This document shows, one piece after another, positions 1 to 3,713 of a DNA stretch of 5,934 bases. Within the stretch, counting starts at the first letter, position 1. Each line of letters opens with the position of its first letter. The notes beneath the pieces were generated by a model, which saw only the letters and a list, made by a program, of their open reading frames with translations, was not told the DNA's origin and searched no databases. Source of the stretch: JAIVJN01 sp036732565. Its GTDB lineage: Bacteria; Acidobacteriota; Vicinamibacteria; Vicinamibacterales; UBA2999. The DNA is taken from NCBI GenBank assembly GCA_036732565.1, contig DAINCF010000458.1:1-5934 (forward strand), written 5' to 3'. The position numbers and the translations under genes are program-made.

Positions 1-282
1 GTCGTAGTACGGCTGCAGCACGCTCCGCCAGGCCGCCTCACGCTTGGTATCAGGGACGGGAAGCGTATGGCAGAAGAAGTTCACGTTGAACGGCTGGCCG
101 GTGCCCCCGACGATCGCCGCGAGCTCGGAACGGATTTGATCCAGCGACAGCATCGCGCACGGAAGCGAGCCCAATCCACCCGCACTGGATACGGCAATCG
201 CCAGCGCGCTCCCCTGCACGCCCGCCATCGGCGCCTGGACGATCGGGAGTTCGGTTCCGAAGAGCTCGGTGATGGACGTCAC
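1..282 (-). CDS. Nitronate monooxygenase (2-nitropropane dioxygenase family), N-terminal part, cut by window edge
   Basis: The minus strand reads open from a GTG at 282 down to base 1, giving 94 residues of a protein that continues outside the window. The start fits the family: an opening TSITELFGTELPIVQAPMAG, then AVSSAGGLGSL (about 30-40) and FNVNFFCH (65-72), followed by a charged helix ending LQPYYD. The pattern 'Q-A-P-M, GGLGS, NVN-F-C-H' is that of class I nitronate monooxygenases, FMN-dependent TIM-barrel enzymes of the cytoplasm that oxidise alkyl nitronates such as propionate-3-nitronate. An in-frame TAG lies two codons upstream of the GTG (289-291), so no earlier start is possible; the next methionine, in APMAG, is inside a conserved motif. 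The Shine-Dalgarno is weak. It is divergent from the gene at 370. The active-site and FMN-binding parts farther along are not in the window, so catalytic competence cannot be judged. Confidence 0.88.
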   Translation of the reverse strand, partial: MTSITELFGTELPIVQAPMAGVQGSALAIAVSSAGGLGSLPCAMLSLDQIRSELAAIVGGTGQPFNVNFFCHTLPVPDTKREAAWRSVLQPYYD

Positions 283-338
283 AGGAACCTAAGTATCACA
301 TCCGTACTTCGGCGCGATTCCTGCACTGCTCCGTATGA

Positions 339-356
339 GCGCTCGCGGACGAGCGC
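339..356 (+). promoter_or_regulatory. Short hairpin in the leader just before the Shine-Dalgarno of the gene at 370
   Basis: A perfect 7-bp inverted repeat GCGCTCG / CGAGCGC (339-345 and 350-356) with a CGGA loop ends one base before the AGGAGG ribosome-binding site. In the mRNA it would form a stable GC-rich stem next to, but not covering, the Shine-Dalgarno. It could stabilise the 5' end or keep the site open; no ligand-binding domain is visible. The rest of the divergent gap (283-338) shows no convincing -35/-10 pair. Confidence 0.45.
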
Positions 357-357
357 C

Positions 358-364
358 AGGAGGG
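358..364 (+). promoter_or_regulatory. Strong Shine-Dalgarno that fixes the start at 370
   Basis: AGGAGGG sits 5 bases before the ATG at 370. The same reading frame is open much farther upstream, to an ATG at 67, but that part overlaps the antisense nitronate monooxygenase gene. The ribosome-binding site, and the signal peptide that begins right at 370, decide for the short form. Confidence 0.85.
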
Positions 365-369
365 CAAAC

Positions 370-864
370 ATGGGCAAGACTATCTGTACCCTCTCCCTGG
401 CCGCGCTGCTCGGGAGCGGTGGAGCACTCACGGCCCAGTCGACGACTCAACCGCGCCCGGAGTCCACGCAGCCCGCCGCCAAAGAGGAAACCAAGGTAAC
501 GGGGTGCCTGAAAGAGGCGCTGTCGCCTGGCTCAGCAAGCTCAGGAAGCGCCACCAAGAAGTTCCTTATCGAAGTGATGGCTCCGCATGCCGGTATGCCG
601 TCAACCAATCGGAACTCCGAGACCCGGCCCCAGACACCCGATCAGACCACTCGCACTGGCGAGAAGGAAATCTATGCGCTGATGGCCATGGGTGGTGTCG
701 ATCTGTCGAAGCACGTGAACCACGTCGTGGAGCTGACTGGCACGAAGGAGAAGGAGAAGATGTCCGGCGCCTCGAGCACGGCATCCTCGACTGGCGACCA
801 TCCGATGTTCCACGTCACCGCGCTGCGCATGGTCTCGACCGACTGCAAGCAGACCTCGCAATAA
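370..864 (+). CDS. Secreted protein of unknown function with VTGCLKE motif
   Basis: A 164-residue protein with an N-terminal signal peptide (about 1-22: short charged start, hydrophobic TLSLAALLGSGGAL, probable cleavage near TAQ-S). A Ser/Thr/Pro/Gln-rich linker (24-40) is followed by VTGCLKEA (43-50), a low-complexity stretch (52-62), FLIEVMAP (65-72), a polar spacer, then IYALMAMGGVDLSKHVNHVV (101-120) with ELTGT, and a closing FHVTALRMVSTDC (147-159). The layout 'TGCL..., YxL, LxxHVxxxVELTGT, VTALxMVSTDC' resembles small exported proteins that I associate with Acidobacteriota, and it looks like a small beta-barrel or OB-like fold; this is from memory of the pattern, with no assigned function. 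The two cysteines C46 and C159 could pair after export. The metallothionein-like gene starts 20 bp downstream with its own ribosome-binding site, so the two are likely co-transcribed, hinting at metal or stress response, but nothing in this protein is a clear metal site. Confidence 0.85.
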   Translation: MGKTICTLSLAALLGSGGALTAQSTTQPRPESTQPAAKEETKVTGCLKEALSPGSASSGSATKKFLIEVMAPHAGMPSTNRNSETRPQTPDQTTRTGEKEIYALMAMGGVDLSKHVNHVVELTGTKEKEKMSGASSTASSTGDHPMFHVTALRMVSTDCKQTSQ

Positions 865-884
865 CACAGGAGAGGAGTCACGAC

Positions 885-1025
885 ATGGAGAAGTGCGCGC
901 ATCCGAGTTGTAACTGCACGGTCACGAAGGATGGGCCGCACGGGAAGTATTGCAGCGAGCACTGCCGAGCCGCGGCGGACGTTGCCGAAGTGCGGTGCGG
1001 CTGCAATCATCCGGCGTGTCGCTAG
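885..1025 (+). CDS. Bacterial metallothionein-like small Cys-rich protein
   Basis: A 46-residue cytoplasmic protein with 8 cysteines (4, 9, 11, 23, 27, 38, 40, 45) and 4 histidines (6, 19, 26, 42). The order KCAHPSCNCTV, then YCSEHC, then CGCNHPAC, matches the prokaryotic metallothionein (SmtA/BmtA) pattern, which binds Zn, Cd or Cu ions through Cys thiolates and His in a compact cluster with a small zinc-finger-like core. The final C-x-H-xx-C (40-45) lines up with the SmtA C-terminal C-G-H-T-G-C element. It is shorter than SmtA and has 8 rather than 9 cysteines; the N-terminal group is C-x4-C-x-C instead of a denser cluster, and C38 looks like an extra ligand. The ATG at 885 follows a double Shine-Dalgarno AGGAGAGGAG (868-877) with 7 bases between. 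It is second in a probable two-gene operon. No SmtB-type repressor or clear operator is visible in the window. Confidence 0.85.
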   Translation: MEKCAHPSCNCTVTKDGPHGKYCSEHCRAAADVAEVRCGCNHPACR

Positions 1026-1038
1026 ACCACACACGCAC

Positions 1039-1175
1039 GTTCGGCACGAAGGTTCCCACATGGGTTCCTCACGATGGTTCCGCACGGGGTTCGGTGCCGC
1101 ACGAAGGTTCAGTGCCGCGCCGAACCTCCGTGTCGCACCATCGTGAGGAACCACGTGGGAACCTTCGTGCCGAAC
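1039..1175. repeat. 137-bp inverted repeat made of GGTTC/CACG short repeats, between convergent genes
   Basis: The left arm (1039-1077) and the reverse complement of the right arm (1138-1175) agree at 37 of 39 positions, differing by one A/G change and one missing G. Pairing continues more loosely inward to about 1094/1120, leaving a loop of about 25 bases. Each arm is itself a run of 12-18-bp units of the form GTTC-C-N-CACG-N-N-G, including a longer variant with GTTCGGTGCCGCACGA (1090-1105). It starts 13 bases after the metallothionein stop and ends 7 bases before the stop of the convergent gene at 1183, so it may act as a two-way terminator or mRNA end protector. No T-run follows on either strand. 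The same unit family forms the array at 3391-3710. Confidence 0.85.
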
Positions 1176-1182
1176 CCCGTCG

Positions 1183-1671
1183 TTAGTCCTGCCGCTTGAG
1201 CGTCACCGTCACGGTGGCGCCGGCATTCGTCTGGATCCAGTACATCTCGCGGCCCTTGTCGACGACGACGAAATCGAACGCCCGGCCGTTGGTGAAGAGG
1301 GCCGCCCCGCGGCACTCCTCGTCGATCGTCAGCGTGCCCGCCAGATCGACTTCGGGGATGATCGTGCCGTTGAAGCTGCGGGTGGCGTTGAACACCGCAG
1401 CGCCTTCGTCGTCGATCACCATCCGGCCGACCGTCGCAAACGGTCCAGGAGGAACCGGCGCCGGCGCGGTCACGGCTCCGCTCGCGATCACCCCGTACGT
1501 CCCACGCAGGCTTCGCAGCGTGCAGCGATATCGATCGTCCCGGTTGTCCCGCCCGTCAGCCGTCCGCGCCTCCACGCGCGTGACGACGCCTTCGAAGTTG
1601 TCTCGAACGCCGACGGCAAGTGCACTCAACCCAACACACAGCACAGCTACGCAAGTGACCATTCGGTTCAT
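1183..1671 (-). CDS. Exported hypothetical protein, 162 residues
   Basis: The protein opens with MNRMVTCVAVLCVGLSALAV, a signal peptide probably cleaved around residue 21. A charged segment (31-48, rich in R and D) precedes a beta-rich domain: LRGTYGVIASGAV (55-67), a proline-rich turn (70-77), VGRMVIDDEGAAVFNATRSF (81-100), NGTIIPEVDLAGTLTIDEEC (101-120), then FDFVVVDKGREMYWIQTNAG (132-151) and a closing VTVTLKR. The order 'L-x-GxYG ... G-x-MxxDxxG-xxxF ... G-x-L-T-I-xx-x-C-x-G ... F-x-x-V-x-x-x-G-x-E-x-x-x-IxTxxG' recalls a common group of small secreted bacterial proteins without known function. C50 and C120 could form a disulfide. An AGAGGG element (reverse complement of 1676-1681) lies 4 bases before the chosen ATG, which favours it over the second methionine at residue 4. 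It is the last gene of the minus-strand run and converges on the metallothionein operon. Confidence 0.85.
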   Translation of the reverse strand: MNRMVTCVAVLCVGLSALAVGVRDNFEGVVTRVEARTADGRDNRDDRYRCTLRSLRGTYGVIASGAVTAPAPVPPGPFATVGRMVIDDEGAAVFNATRSFNGTIIPEVDLAGTLTIDEECRGAALFTNGRAFDFVVVDKGREMYWIQTNAGATVTVTLKRQD

Positions 1672-1683
1672 GATTCCCTCTTT

Positions 1684-1698
1684 TCAGCTCTCAGCTTC
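1684..1698 (-). repeat. Tiny AGCTGAG/AGCTGAA tandem in the leader of the gene at 1671
   Basis: On the minus strand the leader reads AAGCTGAGAGCTGAAAAG directly before the ribosome-binding site, giving two 7-base near-copies (AGCTGAG, AGCTGAA). Only two copies are present, so this may be chance. Confidence 0.3.
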
Positions 1699-1700
1699 AA

Positions 1701-1765
1701 GTACGTAGCGCAGACCTTTAGGTCTGCCGGTCGCACAGGCAGGCCTGAAGGCCTGCGCTACGTAC
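1701..1765. repeat. Pair of inverted GTAG-headed hairpins (REP/BIME-like element)
   Basis: Two small hairpins face each other. On the plus strand GTAG (1705-1708) leads into GCAGACC-TTTA-GGTCTGC (1710-1727). On the minus strand GTAG (1761-1758) leads into GCAGGCC-TTCA-GGCCTGC (1756-1739). Both have perfect 7-bp stems and 4-base loops, and the fifth stem pair changes from A-T to G-C as a compensating pair. The outer ends are a perfect 13-bp inverted repeat, GTACGTAGCGCAG. A GTAG tetranucleotide heading a GC-rich imperfect palindrome, arranged in opposing pairs, is the hallmark of REP elements moved by RAYT (Y1 tyrosine) transposases. It lies 8 bases after the stop of the EEP gene and about 30 bases before the next minus-strand gene, so it may also shield or end the upstream message. 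No transposase is in the window. Confidence 0.8.
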
Positions 1766-1773
1766 GAATTCGT

Positions 1774-2967
1774 CTAGCGTGTCTTCACAATGCAGAGCGC
1801 GGCGAGGCCGATGTGGTCGGACTGGTCTTCGTTGGCAAACGTCGTCTTCACGCACGCCGCGGTGTTCTTCTCCAGGAAAATGTTGTCGACCGCAGCCGGC
1901 TTCCCCTGCGCCTCGTCGCCGAAATCGGCACACGGAGGAAAGTCCTGAAGCGGGGCCGCGCAATGGGTGTCTTGCGAGAACAGCGGCCGATAGCCGTTCT
2001 GCGCAAGCAGGTTGTGGCCGTCCGGCTGGTAGTTGGGACCGGAATTGAAACTGCCGACGACAACTCGCGGGGCGTGGACAAGGACGTTCTGAGCCAGATC
2101 CGGCTGTAGCGCCCCTGTCTGCAGTGGGCCCAACGCCGGGTCGATGTCGTGAAGGACGTTGCTCGGCCAATGCACGAACGCGAAGCGCACGCCCGCAATC
2201 GTCGCGTAGGTGTTGACGCGACGGTGCGAATAGGCAGTGAAAGGGACATCCTCGACGTCCGTGATCGGATACCTGCTGAGGATCAGCCTGCCCAGGTTGC
2301 CTTGGTGCGAATACTTAACGCCGTTGTTCTGACCGCACAAGGTGGTGGCACCGAACGCGCCCGGGTCACCCGACGGCAGGTTTTGCATCGTGTTGACGAT
2401 GCACTCGTAACAGGGCTGATTCCACAATGCGATGTTCAGCCCCAGGAATTGGCAGAACGGATCGATCGGGGCCACAGGCTGCTCGAGGGTCCTCGTGTCG
2501 GTTCCGGTGTTGATGGCACAGGAGATGAAGTCGTTGATGCTCTGTTCGAACCCTGGCAGGAAACAGCCAGCCGATCTTTGCACCGCCGGGCTCCAGTACC
2601 GATACGGATACTTCTTTCCGACCGCCGCGACTATTCTGTCCCTGGCCTCCTCGGTCCACACCTCCTGTAGATGGATCACATCGAGGTTGGCCTTGCTCAA
2701 ATTCTGAATGACGTTGATCACCCGGCTCTCGTAGGGCAGCCATGGCTGCAGCATCGTGTTCCACGTCGCGATCCGCAGCGCGACGAACGGCAGCGGCAAG
2801 AGGTGCGCCCGCCGCTCGTCGTACGATCGCAGCAGTTCCTCCGGCGTCGGCGCCTGCGGCCCCGGCCTGTCCCCGCCGCGGCCCTCGGTCTGCCGTTGCT
2901 GTTCTCCATCCGATGCCGACACCACCGCCTGCAGCAGCAGTGCGAGCACTACAACCGTTCTCTTCAT
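1774..2967 (-). CDS. Exported endonuclease/exonuclease/phosphatase (EEP) family hydrolase with GSFN in place of GDFN
   Basis: A 397-residue protein starting MKRTVVVLALLLQAVVSASD (signal peptide about 1-18). The EEP fold (DNase I, sphingomyelinase and inositol phosphatase relatives; Mg-dependent phosphodiesterases) is shown in order by RIATWN (65-70, metal/phosphate Asn), DVIHLQEVW (96-104, metal-binding E102), LILSRYPI (228-235), FAFVHWPSN (262-270, catalytic-type H266), VVVGSFN (302-308), AVDNIFL (359-365) and SDHIGL (383-388, Asp-His pair). The phrase LQEVW is like neutral sphingomyelinases, but the substrate cannot be set. The motif normally GDFN or GDLN reads GSFN (S306), so the usual metal/water-orienting Asp is missing. 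Ten cysteines (135, 150, 172, 186, 189, 211, 336, 346, 372, 392), many in an insertion at 131-215, suggest disulfides after export. The frame is open upstream to 3234, but that part overlaps the response regulator; the site AAAGGA (2980-2975) and the signal peptide set the start at 2967. Confidence 0.88.
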   Translation of the reverse strand: MKRTVVVLALLLQAVVSASDGEQQRQTEGRGGDRPGPQAPTPEELLRSYDERRAHLLPLPFVALRIATWNTMLQPWLPYESRVINVIQNLSKANLDVIHLQEVWTEEARDRIVAAVGKKYPYRYWSPAVQRSAGCFLPGFEQSINDFISCAINTGTDTRTLEQPVAPIDPFCQFLGLNIALWNQPCYECIVNTMQNLPSGDPGAFGATTLCGQNNGVKYSHQGNLGRLILSRYPITDVEDVPFTAYSHRRVNTYATIAGVRFAFVHWPSNVLHDIDPALGPLQTGALQPDLAQNVLVHAPRVVVGSFNSGPNYQPDGHNLLAQNGYRPLFSQDTHCAAPLQDFPPCADFGDEAQGKPAAVDNIFLEKNTAACVKTTFANEDQSDHIGLAALCIVKTR

Positions 2968-2974
2968 TGCATCA

Positions 2975-2980
2975 TCCTTT
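2975..2980 (-). promoter_or_regulatory. Ribosome-binding site that sets the start of the EEP gene
   Basis: On the minus strand AAAGGA stands 7 bases before the ATG at 2967-2965. It supports this start over the in-frame extension that runs back into the response regulator gene. Confidence 0.7.
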
Positions 2981-2996
2981 CTAGGGTCTGAGTCCA

Positions 2997-3021
2997 GACG
3001 CCCCGTAAAGGGGCGCCCTAC
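2997..3021 (-). repeat. Single GTAG-headed hairpin overlapping the response regulator stop codon
   Basis: On the minus strand GTAG (3021-3018) is followed by a hairpin whose arms are 3017-3010 and 3004-2997 around a 5-base loop TTTAC: eight positions per arm with one mismatch (A2998 against C3016). The design, GTAG then a GC-rich palindrome with a TTTA-type loop, matches the pair at 1701-1765, although the stem sequence differs. The TAG of the tetranucleotide is the stop codon of the gene at 3018-3371. It lies in the 50-bp gap before the EEP gene and could act as an RNA end stabiliser or attenuator between the two. Confidence 0.7.
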
Positions 3022-3371
3022 GAGACATCGCCGGTCTTGAGAATCGTCAGCAGATCGATCAAGTTGTCCTTCAGCACGTACCCGCATGCGCCCGCCGCGC
3101 GCGCCGCCGCCCGATAGTGCGCATCGTCGTGTTGCGTGACGACGACGATGCGAGCGGAGGGAAAGGCGGCGCAGATCCGGCGCGTCGCTTCGAGCCCGCC
3201 CACGCGCGGCATCTGCAGATCCATCAGCACCCAATCCGGACGGTGTGCCACGTACGCAGCCATCGCCTCCTCGCCGTCACCGCACATCGCGGTTTCGTCG
3301 GCGACGCTGGCGACGATCGACGCCAGCAGCTCGCGCATTGGGAGTGCATCCTCTACGATCAGGACTTTCAT
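3018..3371 (-). CDS. Receiver-only response regulator (NarL-type REC domain, no output domain)
   Basis: A 117-residue single receiver domain. MKVLIVED gives the acidic pair E7/D8; DWVLMDLQMP (46-55) carries the phospho-acceptor D51; VVVTQHDD (76-83) holds the switch Thr T79; GYVLKD (97-102) holds the conserved Lys K101. The sequence, especially ARAAGACGYVLKDNLIDLLTIL, is closest to receivers of the NarL/FixJ group, which usually carry a LuxR-type DNA-binding helix-turn-helix; here the protein stops just after the last receiver helix. No helix-turn-helix remnant follows, so it is likely a true stand-alone receiver that signals by protein contact, like CheY-type proteins. The start at 3371 is preceded by GGTGAT (3386-3381) at 9 bases; the in-frame extension to 3410 would translate the edge of the repeat array. 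The stop TAG is part of a GTAG-headed hairpin. No partner histidine kinase is in the window. The EEP gene starts 50 bp downstream. Confidence 0.9.
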   Translation of the reverse strand: MKVLIVEDALPMRELLASIVASVADETAMCGDGEEAMAAYVAHRPDWVLMDLQMPRVGGLEATRRICAAFPSARIVVVTQHDDAHYRAAARAAGACGYVLKDNLIDLLTILKTGDVS

Positions 3372-3390
3372 GGATGAGTCATCACCCGGA

Positions 3391-3710
3391 GGTTCTTCAC
3401 GATGGTTCACGATGGTTCTTCACGCTGGTTCTTCACGCTGGTTCTTCACGCTGGTGCTGCCGAGCGTTCGGTGCCCCACGAGGGTTCCTCACGGGGGGTG
3501 CCGCACGAGGGTTCGGTACCGCACGGAGGTTCCCACCTGGGGTTCCGACAAAGGTGCTGTTCCTCGCGACGGTTCTGCACACGCGTCAGAACGCCCGTGC
3601 TGAACAGCACCTCCGGCTGAAACCTCCGTGTGGAACCCGCGTGTGGCACCGAACCCCTGTGTGGAACCACCGTGGGGAACCCCTTGTGAGGAACCTTCGT
3701 GCGGAACCCT
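3391..3710. repeat. ~320-bp array of 10-18-bp GGTTC..CACG repeats that flips orientation at its centre
   Basis: On the plus strand the left half (3391-3577) has more than ten GGTTC-type units, including GGTTCTTCACGAT (3391-3403), a 10-bp short form (3404-3413) and three exact copies of GGTTCTTCACGCT (3414-3426, 3427-3439, 3440-3452). Later units vary, some with an inserted GGTGCC or GGTACC (3468-3525). From about 3587 to 3710 the units read as the reverse complement (GAACC, CGTG). The switch point carries nested hairpins: AGGTGCTGTTC (3552-3562) pairs exactly with 3602-3612, and GTTCTG (3572-3577) with CAGAAC (3587-3592). It fills the space between the stop of the 691-residue gene (3714) and the response regulator leader (start 3371). 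Any promoter for the response regulator would have to lie in or before it. No T-run terminator is seen. Confidence 0.85.
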
Positions 3711-3713
3711 CGT

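Noticed and set aside
67..369. Upstream extension of the reading frame of the secreted protein
   Set aside because: It is antisense to the nitronate monooxygenase gene, whose protein is clearly recognisable; the signal peptide and Shine-Dalgarno fix the start at 370.
931..1186. Overlapping open frames rich in R, G, S, H and P across the first repeat
   Set aside because: They arise from stop-poor GGTTC/CACG repeats, lack ribosome-binding sites and overlap the metallothionein gene.
1196..1708. Plus-strand open frame of 170 codons
   Set aside because: Antisense to the exported 162-residue protein, which has a signal peptide and ribosome-binding site; the plus frame has neither.
3018..3371. Response regulator as a broken pseudogene
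   Set aside because: The receiver domain is full length with all key residues, and no DNA-binding remnant follows the stop.
3391..3710. CRISPR array
   Set aside because: Units of 10-18 bp are adjacent with no unique spacers, orientation flips in the middle, and no cas genes are present.
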